Source: JBEVJK01 sp963791325
GTDB lineage: Bacteria; Pseudomonadota; Alphaproteobacteria; Rhizobiales; Rhizobiaceae
Reading direction: 5' to 3'
Assembly: GCA_963791325.1 (NCBI GenBank)
Contig: CAWBRU010000003.1
Coordinates: forward strand, 62,001-126,000
Length of the DNA: 64,000 nt
Within the stretch, counting starts at the first letter, position 1. Every line of letters starts with the position of its first letter. The translations under genes and the position numbers were made by a program. The notes under the pieces are model-generated. The model made no database searches, had not been told where the DNA came from, and was given only the letters and a program-made list of their open reading frames with translations. Of this stretch, positions 33,923 to 42,254 are shown piece by piece.

Positions 33923-34812
33923 ACGAGATCCTGGTTGCCATCCTGCGGGCAGGGACCCCGCTGGTCTACGTCACGATGGCCGGGGTGATCGCCCAGCGTG
34001 CCGGCGTCTGGCACCTCGGCCTCGAAGGCGTGATGATCATCGGCTGCTGCGCCACCGTGCTCGGCATCGTGATGCTCGGCTCGTTCTGGGCCGCAATGCT
34101 GGTCGCCTGCCTGCTCTGTGTCGCCGCCTCGGTGCTGCTGTGGTTCGCGATCGAGAAGCTCAAGGCCAACCCGATCATCGCCGGGCTGGGCCTGACCGGG
34201 CTCGGCATCGGCGGCACAGCGCTTGCCGTGCAGTCGATCTACGGCAGCCAGGCGGCCGTGACCGCGCCGTTCGGCGTGCCGCGGCTCGGGCCGGCTTTCG
34301 GTCCCTACGCCTCGCTGTCGGTCTTCGCCTTCGCCATGCCGTTCGTGGTGTTGGCGATGTGGGTGCTGCTCAGGCGCACCCGGTTTGGGCTGCAGCTCGC
34401 CGCGTCGGGCGAGCATCCGTTTGCGGCGCGCAGCGTCGGCGTCGAGCCGTCGCGCATGCGGCTGGTGGCGCTGGCGGTAGGCGGCGTACTGTGCGCCGTC
34501 GGCGGCGCCGAGCTTGCCGCCGGCAGCCTGCAGATCTTTGCCCAGAACATGACCGCCGGGCGCGGCTTCATGGGCTTTGCCGCCGTGGTGTTCGGTGGCG
34601 GCCATCCGATCGGATCGGCACTTGCGGCGATGTTCTTCGCCGTCGTCGGCGCAATCGGCATCCGCGCCCAGCTGATGTTCGGCGATGCGGTGCCGCACGA
34701 TCTGTTGCTGGCGCTGCCCTATCTCGCCACCGTCTTCGGCGTCTGGGTGAGCGGCCGGTTGCGGGGCGGCGCCAAGGCCGCCGACGGCTTCGCCGAATTG
34801 CGCGACTACTAG
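33919..34812 (+). CDS. Nucleoside-type ABC transporter permease 2
   Basis: A 297-residue permease of the YufQ/NupC type with about eight helices. Family marks are AQRAGVWHLGLEGVMIIG near the N-terminus, NPIIAGLGLTGLGIGG and GFAAVVFGGGHPIGSALAA. The GTG start is fixed by the GTGA overlap with permease 1. It completes the BMP importer. Confidence 0.9.
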   Translation: MNEILVAILRAGTPLVYVTMAGVIAQRAGVWHLGLEGVMIIGCCATVLGIVMLGSFWAAMLVACLLCVAASVLLWFAIEKLKANPIIAGLGLTGLGIGGTALAVQSIYGSQAAVTAPFGVPRLGPAFGPYASLSVFAFAMPFVVLAMWVLLRRTRFGLQLAASGEHPFAARSVGVEPSRMRLVALAVGGVLCAVGGAELAAGSLQIFAQNMTAGRGFMGFAAVVFGGGHPIGSALAAMFFAVVGAIGIRAQLMFGDAVPHDLLLALPYLATVFGVWVSGRLRGGAKAADGFAELRDY

Positions 34813-34838
34813 GCAATGTTCGAGCAGCGGGAGAGATC

Positions 34839-35270
34839 ATGGACTTCGCTCAGCGCCACGCCATCACCGACGTCTGCATCCTGGTGCGTGACCTCGAAGC
34901 GTCGATCGCCTTCTATACGCAAGGCCTGGGGTTCCGATTGAAGCATCGGGCGCCGGGCTTCGCCGATTTTTCCGGCGCGGGACTGACGCTGGCGCTGTGG
35001 GAGCGCCGCCACATCGGCGCGCATGCTCATGTCCCGGTCACCGCCGATGCGCCCGCCGGCGTGGCCATCGCAGTCAGGCTCGACAGCGTCGCGGCAATCG
35101 ATTCTGCCTATGACGAGCTGATCGGCAAGGGCGTCGCCTTCGTCAATCCGCCGGCAGACTACCCCTGGAACGCGCGCTGCCTCTATTTCACCGGTCCTGA
35201 CGGAGAGGTTTGGGAACTCTATGCCTGGCTGCCGGGCGGCGCGCCGGGCAAGATCGATGCTCCGACATGA
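34839..35270 (+). CDS. Glyoxalase/bleomycin-resistance (VOC) family protein
   Basis: A 143-residue VOC protein with the usual start DVCILVRDLEASIAFYTQGLGF and the C-terminal YFTGPDGEVWELY that supplies a metal glutamate. VOC proteins include lyases, dioxygenases and isomerases as well as binding proteins. It starts at the ATG at 34839 with GGGAGAG upstream, and its TGA overlaps the deaminase start (ATGA). The substrate is unknown, but its coupling to nucleoside genes suggests a role on a breakdown product. Confidence 0.8.
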   Translation: MDFAQRHAITDVCILVRDLEASIAFYTQGLGFRLKHRAPGFADFSGAGLTLALWERRHIGAHAHVPVTADAPAGVAIAVRLDSVAAIDSAYDELIGKGVAFVNPPADYPWNARCLYFTGPDGEVWELYAWLPGGAPGKIDAPT

Positions 35271-36790
35271 CGGCGACGCTGTTCCGCGATGCGCTGCTCG
35301 TCACCCTGGAAGGCAGCGCGCCGCCGGCGAACGGCGACCTGCTCGTCGTCAACTCGAGCATTGCCGCGGTCGGCGGGACCATCGCCGCGCCGCCGGACGC
35401 GGTGATCGTCGAGGCCCGCGGCAAGCTGATCCTGCCCGGCCTCGTCAACGCCCATACCCATTCCAGCGAGACGTTCTTCCGCGGCCGCTACGAAGGCATG
35501 CCGCTGGAAGTCTGGCTGCTTTACGCCTATCCGCCGCTCACCGACGCGCCGATCCCGCCGCGGCTTCTCTACCTGCGCACGCTGCTGCTCGCGATGGAGT
35601 CGCTGAAGAGCGGCGTCACCATGCTGAGCGACGATTTCTTCGATCCGCCCATCCACGATCCGGCTCGGCTGGCGGTCGTCTTCGATGCCTATGAAGCCGC
35701 CGGGATCCGCGCCAATGTGTCGAGCGCGGTGGTCGACATTCCGATGCTCGACACGCTGCCGTTCGCCCGGGATGTCGTGCCGGCGCATCTGCAGGCGCTG
35801 CTCGACGGCGCAGCGATGATCACGCCGGCGGCCTATGCCGCGTTCTGCCGGGACGTCTTCGCCACGCTGCATGGCCGCGCTGCCGGCCGCCTGCGTTTCA
35901 TGGTGGCGCCCTCGGCGCCGCAGCGCTGCACGGCCGAGATGCTCCAGGCCTGCGCCGCGCTGGCCCGCGATCACGGCGTGCCGTTCCACACGCATGTGCT
36001 GGAAACCAAGACCCAGGCCGTCACCGGCGGTGAGCTGTTCGGCAAATCGCTGATCGCCGTCATGGCCGACCTCGGGGTGCTCGACCGCCACACCACGATC
36101 GCTCACGCCGTTTGGGTCGATGACGGCGATATCGCCGTGATGGGTGAGGCGGGTTGCGCGGTCGTCCACAACGCCGTTTCCAATCAGAAGCTCGGCGCCG
36201 GCATTGCGCCGCTGCGCCGCCTGATCGATGCCGGAGTGGCGATCGGCCTCGGCACCGACGGGCTGTCGTCCAACGATACGGCGCGGATCTTCGACGTGAT
36301 GCGCGTTGCTGCGCTGATCCACAGCACCACCGGCCCGGATCCGAGCAGCTGGGCAAGCAGCGCGGAGATCCTGAAGGCCGCGACCCTGGGCGGAGCACGC
36401 ACCGCCCTGCTCGACGGCGTCACCGGCTCCCTGGCGCCCGGCAAAGCCGCCGATCTGATCGTGCTCGATCTCGACGCCTTGGCGTTCACCCCGCTCAACG
36501 ATCCCGTCAAGCATTTGGTCTGGAGCGAGAACGGCAGCGACATCGAGCTGGTGATGGTGGCCGGCGAGGTGGTCGTCCGCCGCGGCCGGCTGACGCGCAT
36601 CGACGAGGCCGAGACGCTTGCCGAGATCCGCGATCTGGCGCCGGCTTGGCTTGCCGCTCACGCCAGGATCGAGGCGCGCAACCGCGTCTTCGCCCCCTTT
36701 CTAGCTGAAATCCACAGGCGCGCCGCGATGCTGGACCTCGGCCTCAACCGCTACGCCGGCGACACGCCGCAATGGCAACGGAGGAACTGA
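35267..36790 (+). CDS. Amidohydrolase-superfamily deaminase (SAH/MTA deaminase, guanine deaminase or TrzN-like)
   Basis: The 507-residue protein is a subtype III amidohydrolase with NAHTHSSETFFRGRYEG (metal HxH, about residue 63), a metal histidine with FHTHVLETK (about 243), AHAVWV and the catalytic aspartate in LGTDGLSSND (about 327). Relatives deaminate purine bases, nucleosides or S-adenosylhomocysteine. Placement between a nucleoside importer and nucleoside hydrolase supports a purine or nucleoside substrate. The start overlaps the VOC stop, and the stop overlaps the SDR start as TGATG. Confidence 0.85.
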   Translation: MTATLFRDALLVTLEGSAPPANGDLLVVNSSIAAVGGTIAAPPDAVIVEARGKLILPGLVNAHTHSSETFFRGRYEGMPLEVWLLYAYPPLTDAPIPPRLLYLRTLLLAMESLKSGVTMLSDDFFDPPIHDPARLAVVFDAYEAAGIRANVSSAVVDIPMLDTLPFARDVVPAHLQALLDGAAMITPAAYAAFCRDVFATLHGRAAGRLRFMVAPSAPQRCTAEMLQACAALARDHGVPFHTHVLETKTQAVTGGELFGKSLIAVMADLGVLDRHTTIAHAVWVDDGDIAVMGEAGCAVVHNAVSNQKLGAGIAPLRRLIDAGVAIGLGTDGLSSNDTARIFDVMRVAALIHSTTGPDPSSWASSAEILKAATLGGARTALLDGVTGSLAPGKAADLIVLDLDALAFTPLNDPVKHLVWSENGSDIELVMVAGEVVVRRGRLTRIDEAETLAEIRDLAPAWLAAHARIEARNRVFAPFLAEIHRRAAMLDLGLNRYAGDTPQWQRRN

Positions 36791-37563
36791 TGCAGGAAAG
36801 CCCCCCACCCGTCAGCAGGCTGCTCGATCTGTCAGGCAAGACCGTGGTGGTAACCGGTGCCTCGGGCGGCATCGGCGCCGGCATTGCCGCCCGCTTCCAC
36901 GAGGCCGGTGGAAATGTGGTGATCGCCTATCGCAGCGACCGCAACGGCGCCGAGGCGCTCGCTGAACAGCTCGGACCGCGCGCCACCAGCTTCGCTGCCG
37001 AGCTGACCGTGGACGCCGAAGTCGAGGCGCTGATGGACGCCGCGGTCAAGTCGTTCGGCGGCCTGGACGTGCTGGTCAACAACGCCGCCCTACAGACCCA
37101 CGACGCCTTCATGGACCTCTCCGGCGAGCATGTCGACCGGATGCTGACCACCAATGTCGGCGGTCCGTTCCGCACCACCCAGGCCGCGGCGCGGCGGATG
37201 ACGAGCGGCGGAGCGGTGGTCAACATCTCGTCGATCTCCGGGCTGGAGCCGGCTTTCACCCACGCGCATTACTCGGCCTCGAAAGCGGCGCTGTCGATGC
37301 TGACGCGGGCCGCCGCGCTCGAGCTCGGGCCGCGGGGGATCCGGGTCAATGCGGTTCTGCCGGGGCTGATCTGGCGCGACGGGTTGGACAAAGCATGGCC
37401 GGAGGGGCTGGCGCGCTGGCTGGCGCATGTGCCGCTCGGTCGCGCCGGCTCCAACGAGGACGTCGCCGACGCCTGCCTGTTCCTCGCCTCGCCGGCGGCG
37501 CGGTTCATCACCGGCGCTTTGCTTACCGTCGACGGCGGCGTCACCGCCCACCCCAGCTATTGA
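36790..37563 (+). CDS. Short-chain dehydrogenase/reductase (SDR) 1
   Basis: A 257-residue classical SDR with the cofactor loop TGASGGIGAG, NNAALQ, the catalytic serine in NISSISG and YSASKAAL with Tyr and Lys. The loop TGxxxGIG and following HEAGGNVVIAYRSD suggest NADP preference, but this is weak. The ATG at 36790 has GAGGAA immediately upstream and overlaps the deaminase stop (TGATG). An ATG at 36772 would overlap more. It is paired with a second SDR 8 bp downstream; the pair could oxidise or reduce a sugar or nucleoside intermediate. Confidence 0.87.
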   Translation: MQESPPPVSRLLDLSGKTVVVTGASGGIGAGIAARFHEAGGNVVIAYRSDRNGAEALAEQLGPRATSFAAELTVDAEVEALMDAAVKSFGGLDVLVNNAALQTHDAFMDLSGEHVDRMLTTNVGGPFRTTQAAARRMTSGGAVVNISSISGLEPAFTHAHYSASKAALSMLTRAAALELGPRGIRVNAVLPGLIWRDGLDKAWPEGLARWLAHVPLGRAGSNEDVADACLFLASPAARFITGALLTVDGGVTAHPSY

Positions 37564-37571
37564 GGCTTCCG

Positions 37572-38348
37572 ATGCCGATCGCCGACAAAGTCATTCTCGT
37601 CACCGGTGCCGCCAACGGCTTGGGCGCCGGCATCTGCGAAGCGCTGCTGGACAATGCGGCGCAGGTGGTGCTCTGCGACCTTGATGCGGCCGCGCTGCAG
37701 GCCACCGCGGCGCGGCTCGACCCGGCCGGCGCCCGCACCGCCGTATGCCCCGCCGACGTGACGGACGCGGCCGCGATCGAGCGGCTGGTCGCCGCGGCCG
37801 CCCACCGCTTCGGCCGCATCGACGGGCTGGTCAACAATGCCGGGGTGATCGTCATGGGACCGGCGCTCGAGGAAGCCGCCGGCGACTTCGGCCGGCAATT
37901 CGCTGTCAACGTCGCCGGCCTGTTCAGCTGCTGCCAAGCGGTGGCACGCCAACTGATCGCGCAAGGAAGCGGCGGGACGATCGTCAACATCGCTTCCAAT
38001 GCCGGCAAGGTCGGATTCCCGGCGATGGCCGGCTATAACGCCAGCAAGGCTGCGGTGATCAATCTGACGCGCACGCTGGCGGCGGAGTGGGCCGACAAGC
38101 GCATCAACGTCAACGCCGTCTGCCCGGGCAGCGTCGCCACGCCGATGCTTGAGAAGGTGGCCGATTTCCTGGCGGCGCGATCGGGCGAGCCGGCCAGCGC
38201 GCATTTTTCCCGGATGGTGCCGCGCCAGCTCGGGCGCCACATCGCGCCGGTCGAGGTCGGCCGTGTGGTGGCCTTTCTGCTGTCGGACGAGGCCGAGATC
38301 ATCCGCGGCCAGGCCATCAATGTCGACGGCGGCGAAACCCCTTACTGA
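37572..38348 (+). CDS. Short-chain dehydrogenase/reductase (SDR) 2
   Basis: A 258-residue classical SDR with TGAANGLGAG, an aspartate after the second strand (LCDLDAAAL) that suggests NAD preference, NNAGVIVMG, NIASNAGKVG and YNASKAAV. The ending GQAINVDGGETPY is normal for the family. It differs clearly from SDR 1, so it is not a recent duplicate. Together they look like a two-step oxidation or an oxidation/reduction pair. The substrate is unknown. Confidence 0.88.
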   Translation: MPIADKVILVTGAANGLGAGICEALLDNAAQVVLCDLDAAALQATAARLDPAGARTAVCPADVTDAAAIERLVAAAAHRFGRIDGLVNNAGVIVMGPALEEAAGDFGRQFAVNVAGLFSCCQAVARQLIAQGSGGTIVNIASNAGKVGFPAMAGYNASKAAVINLTRTLAAEWADKRINVNAVCPGSVATPMLEKVADFLAARSGEPASAHFSRMVPRQLGRHIAPVEVGRVVAFLLSDEAEIIRGQAINVDGGETPY

Positions 38349-38398
38349 GCGAGCGCCGTCCTCATCGCCGGGCGGCCGCGACATTCCGGAGTTCAACG

Positions 38399-39337
38399 AT
38401 GCCGCGCAAGATCATCATCGACACCGATCCCGGCCAGGACGATGCAGTCGCCATCCTGCTCGCCCTGGCGAGCCCGGAGCTCGAGGTCGTCGGCGTGGTG
38501 ACGGTGGCCGGCAACGTCCCGCTCGAACGAACCACGTTCAACGCCAGACAGGTGCTCGAACTCGCCGGGCGAGCCGATATTCCGCTCTATGCCGGCTGCG
38601 TCGGGCCGATGGCACGGCCGCTGGTGACGGCCGAGCACGTGCATGGGCCGACGGGGCTCGACGGTCCCGACCTGCCCGCCCCATCGATGCCGGTGCAGGA
38701 AGAGCATGGCGTTCAGGCGCTGATCCGGCTGATCCGGGCGTCCGCCCCGGGCGAGCTGACCCTGGTGACGCTTGGGCCGCTCACCGATGTCGCGATGGCA
38801 CTGGTCGAAGCACCCGATATTGCCGGCCGGATCGCCGAGCTGGTCATGATCCTCGGCACCTGGGCCGAGGGCGGCAACATCACCCCGGCTGCGGCATTCA
38901 ACGAGTTCGTCGATCCCGAAGCCGCGGCCGTCGTGCTGCGCAGCGGCATCAGGATGACGATGGTGCCGATGGACGTCACCCATCAGTGCCTGAGCACGCC
39001 GGACCGACTCGGCGCGATCCGGGCGCTCGGCACGCGCTGCGCACGCGCGACGGCCGACATGCTTTCATTCTCGGAAGCCTTCGACATCGCCAAATATGGC
39101 TGGGAGGGGGCGCCGCTGCATGACCCCTGCGCCATAGCCTACCTGCTCGAGCCCGCGCTCTTCGATGGCCGCTTCGTCAACGTTGTGGTCGAGACCAAGG
39201 GGGAGTTCACTGCCGGGATGAGCGTCGTCGATTGGTGGCGGGTAACGGAGCGGCAGCCCAATGTCACTTTCCTGCGCAGTGTCGACGCCGAAAAATTCTA
39301 CGACCTTCTGACCCAGCGTCTTGCCCGCCTGCCCTGA
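38399..39337 (+). CDS. Nucleoside hydrolase (inosine/uridine-preferring type)
   Basis: The 312-residue enzyme has the calcium-binding DTDPGQDDAVAILLA at residues 8-22, VAGNVPLERTTFNARQ, and PMDVTHQCL, all hallmarks of the IUNH family. It splits nucleosides into base and free ribose. Reaction in the cytoplasm after import by the upstream BMP transporter is likely. The ribose could enter the PfkB/RbsD route encoded upstream. The ATG has CGGAG upstream. Confidence 0.92.
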   Translation: MPRKIIIDTDPGQDDAVAILLALASPELEVVGVVTVAGNVPLERTTFNARQVLELAGRADIPLYAGCVGPMARPLVTAEHVHGPTGLDGPDLPAPSMPVQEEHGVQALIRLIRASAPGELTLVTLGPLTDVAMALVEAPDIAGRIAELVMILGTWAEGGNITPAAAFNEFVDPEAAAVVLRSGIRMTMVPMDVTHQCLSTPDRLGAIRALGTRCARATADMLSFSEAFDIAKYGWEGAPLHDPCAIAYLLEPALFDGRFVNVVVETKGEFTAGMSVVDWWRVTERQPNVTFLRSVDAEKFYDLLTQRLARLP

Positions 39338-39358
39338 TTCAACGCCGAGGCCGTATCG

Positions 39359-40699
39359 ATGACCGCTCTGCCGTTCCTGCCGCAGGAAGTGATCCGCAAG
39401 AAGCGTGACGGCGAGACGCTGTCGCGCGACGAGATCGTCCGGTTCGTCGACGGCACGGTGTCGGGCAGCGTCGGCCCGAGCCAGATCGGCGCCTTTACCA
39501 TGGCTGTCTATCTGAACGGCATGAGCCGCGACGAGCGCGTCGCCTATGCCCTGGCGATGCGCGACAGCGGCCGGGTGATCGACTGGTCGGAGATCGGGCT
39601 CTCCGGGCCGACGCTGATCGACAAGCATTCGAGCGGCGGCGTCGGCGACGAGAAGGTGAGCCTGATCGTCGCGCCCCTGGTTGCCGCCTGCGGCATCCAC
39701 ATGCCGATGATCTCGGCCCGCGGTCTCGGCCACACCGGCGGCGAGATCGATCTGCTCGACGCCGTTCCGGGCTATGACACCGCGCCACCCTCGGGCCGCT
39801 TCATGCAGGCGGTCAAGGACATCGGCTGCGCGATCATCGGGCCGACGGCCGACCTCGCCCCGGCGGACCGGCCGATCTTCTACGTCCGCGACGTCAGCGC
39901 GACGGTGGAAAGCATCCCGCTGATCACCGGCTCGATCATGGCCAAGAAGCTCGCCGCCGGCATCAGCGGCCTGGTGATGACGGTGCCGTTCGGCTCCGGC
40001 GCCTTCATGAAGACCGAGGCGCGGGCCGAGGAGCTGGCGCTGTCGATGATCGACGTCGCCGCCGGCGTCGACGTGGCGATGACGGCGCTGGTCAGCGACC
40101 TCACCCAGATCCTCGGCGACGCCGTCGGCAACGTCCTGCAGCTTCACGAGATCGTCCGCTTCCTGACGGGGGACTATCGCGAGCCGCGGCTTGCCGAAAC
40201 GGTGCTGGCTCTTGCCGGCGAGATCTTGGTCATGGGCGGTCTCGCGGCGACCCCCGATGCAGCACGCGCCGAGGCGCAGCGCCGCCTGGACGATGGCAGC
40301 GCGGCGGAGTGTTTCGGCCGCATGGTCGCCGCCTTTGGCGGGCCTGCCGATTTCGTCGAGCGGCCGGATCGCCATCTCGAACAAGCGCCCGTGCGCGCTC
40401 CGGTGTTCCCCGCCACCGATGGCATCATCCAGGACATGGATTGCTACGCGATCGGCATGGCGCTTGTCGGGCTCGGCGCGGGGCGTACCCTTCCCGACGA
40501 TCCGGTCGACAATGCCGTCGGGCTCTCGGCGATGCGATCGGTCGGCGCGCGCGTCGGAGCCTCCATGCCGATCTGTCTGCTGCATGCGCGCAACGCCGCC
40601 GCCTGGGAGGCCGCATCCACCGAGATCCGCGAAGCCGTGCGCATCGGCGCTGAAGCGCCGCCGCCGATGCCGGTGATCCGCAAGCGGCTGTCGACCTGA
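39359..40699 (+). CDS. deoA: Thymidine/pyrimidine-nucleoside phosphorylase
   Basis: A 446-residue phosphorylase with the family signature KHSSGGVGDEKVSLI near residue 85, the phosphate region ISARGLGHTGGEIDLLDAVPGY, and the C-terminal alpha/beta domain. It converts thymidine or uridine plus phosphate to base and (deoxy)ribose 1-phosphate. It follows the nucleoside hydrolase by 21 bp. Deoxyribose 1-phosphate would need a phosphopentomutase, not seen here, before DeoC (3589) can act. Confidence 0.9.
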   Translation: MTALPFLPQEVIRKKRDGETLSRDEIVRFVDGTVSGSVGPSQIGAFTMAVYLNGMSRDERVAYALAMRDSGRVIDWSEIGLSGPTLIDKHSSGGVGDEKVSLIVAPLVAACGIHMPMISARGLGHTGGEIDLLDAVPGYDTAPPSGRFMQAVKDIGCAIIGPTADLAPADRPIFYVRDVSATVESIPLITGSIMAKKLAAGISGLVMTVPFGSGAFMKTEARAEELALSMIDVAAGVDVAMTALVSDLTQILGDAVGNVLQLHEIVRFLTGDYREPRLAETVLALAGEILVMGGLAATPDAARAEAQRRLDDGSAAECFGRMVAAFGGPADFVERPDRHLEQAPVRAPVFPATDGIIQDMDCYAIGMALVGLGAGRTLPDDPVDNAVGLSAMRSVGARVGASMPICLLHARNAAAWEAASTEIREAVRIGAEAPPPMPVIRKRLST

Positions 40700-40809
40700 C
40701 GCCGCCTTCCCGACGAGCCTTGCGGCCGGCGCCTGCTGCTCCAATTTTCCCGAAGAACGATGGGCCGCCCGCGGAGCGGCGGAGCAGGACCGGAGCGGCG
40801 GGTGATTTG

Positions 40810-41265
40810 ATGGCACAAGGCGAGCATTCCGGCGGCACGGAACCTGTCAGGGCGACACCTGTCCCGGGAGGGTTCCTGATGGTGCTCAGGCAAGGCGACG
40901 ATGTCTTGGGCGAGCTTGCGGCGCTCGCCGCAAACAACCGCATCCCTGCGGCCACCTTCTTCGGCCTCGGTTTCGTGGCCGAGGCCCGCTTCGGCTTCTT
41001 CGACTTCGAGATCAAGGATTACGTCCCGCGCAGCTACCACGACCTGGAAATGGCAAGCTTCACCGGCAGCCTGGCCTGGAAGGGCGGCCAGCCCTCGGTG
41101 CACGCTCACGGGGTGGGATGCGACCGGTCCTTCGCTGCTGTCGGCGGCCACGTGCTGGGACTCTCGGTCGGGCGCGGCTCGTTCGAAATCACCGTGCTGG
41201 TGCATGAGCGCCGGCTCGAGCGCGCCATGGACGCCGCCATCGGGGCCAATGTGCTTCAGCTCTGA
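40810..41265 (+). CDS. PPC/DUF296-domain protein
   Basis: The 151-residue protein matches the PPC (DUF296) domain: GGFLMVLRQGDDVLGELAALAANNRIPAATFFGLGFV (positions about 16-52), FDFEIKDY, ASFTGSLAWKGGQPSVHAHGV and GGHVLG. The domain forms trimers in bacteria and its function is poorly defined; in plants it occurs with AT-hook DNA-binding motifs, which are absent here. It lies 110 bp after deoA and overlaps the following hydrolase gene if that gene starts at 41249. Confidence 0.85.
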   Translation: MAQGEHSGGTEPVRATPVPGGFLMVLRQGDDVLGELAALAANNRIPAATFFGLGFVAEARFGFFDFEIKDYVPRSYHDLEMASFTGSLAWKGGQPSVHAHGVGCDRSFAAVGGHVLGLSVGRGSFEITVLVHERRLERAMDAAIGANVLQL

Positions 41266-42254
41266 AACGCCTACGGTGGCTGCATTTCGTCCGACTCTCG
41301 TCAATGGCCGCACAGGCGATCCGGCGCTGTTCGTCGAGATTGCGCATGAGCGCCAGGCGGTTCTGTTCGACCTCGGCGACCTCTCGCCGCTCTCCGCCCG
41401 CGATCTCCTGCGCGTCAGCCATGTGTTCGTCTCGCACATGCATCTGGATCATTTCGTCGGCTTCGATGCCCTGCTGAGGATCAATATCGGGCGCGCCAAG
41501 CGCATCGCCATCGTCGGCCCGGCCGGCATTGCGGCGAGTATCGGCCACCGGCTGGCGAGCTTCACCTGGGATCTCGTTGCCGGCTATGCCGACGACCTCG
41601 TCTTCGAAGTGAACGAAATCCTGTCGCACGGCACGGCGCGACGGATGCGCTTTCGCTTGCGCGCCGCCTTTGCCGAGGAGCCGTTGCCGCCGGTCGCCTT
41701 GCAGGACGGCAAGGTGGCCGACGAGCCGGCCTTCAGCGTTCACGCCGAGCTGCTGGAGCATCACGGCATCTGCCTGGCTTTCGCGATGGTCGAGCCGATC
41801 CATGTCAACGTCCGGCGCAACCGGCTCGACCTCCGCGGCCTGCCGGTCGGCCCCTGGCTGAAGCCGCTCAAAGCAGCCGTTCACGACGGCCGCGATGAAC
41901 TCGACGCCGATCGCGCTCGCGGACGGCTCAAGCGCGCCGCTCGGGCAGCTGCGCGACTTGGTCGGTGTGACGCGCGGGGAAAAGCTGGGCTATGTCACCG
42001 ATATTCGTGACAGCGCGGCCAATCGCGCCGCCGTCATGCGGCTCTGCCGAGCCGCAGATACGCTGTTCATCGAGGCTCGTTTCGCCGCCGCCGACGCCGA
42101 GCTGGCCTTTCGCCGGGGCCATCTGACCACCGCCACGGCGGGTGAGATGGCGCGCGCGGCGGGCGCACGGCGTGTCGAGCCGTTTCATTTCTCGGGCCGA
42201 TATCGCGGAGAGGAAGACGCGCTTTGCGCCGAAGTCCAGCGGGCGTTCGCTTAG
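41249..42254 (+). pseudogene. Metallo-beta-lactamase-fold hydrolase (RNase Z-like), split by a frameshift
   Basis: The first part (to about 41890) carries the metal motif SHMHLDHFVGFDALL. The second part (from about 41895, another frame) carries GQLRDLVGVTRGEKLGYVTD, ADTLFIEARF and a final RRVEPFHFSGRY. Together they form one normal protein of about 330 residues; the frames meet near 41885-41900, where HDGRDE should continue into STPIALADGSS. One extra base (or two lost) explains it. Either the gene is broken or the assembly has an error. The fold is that of tRNase Z-like nucleases and related hydrolases; function otherwise unknown. Its TAG stop overlaps the convergent acyltransferase stop. 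Confidence 0.8.

Noticed and set aside
39065..40816. 583-codon minus-strand frame opposite deoA
   Set aside because: Antisense shadow of a confident pyrimidine phosphorylase; His/Arg/Ala-rich sequence without domains.
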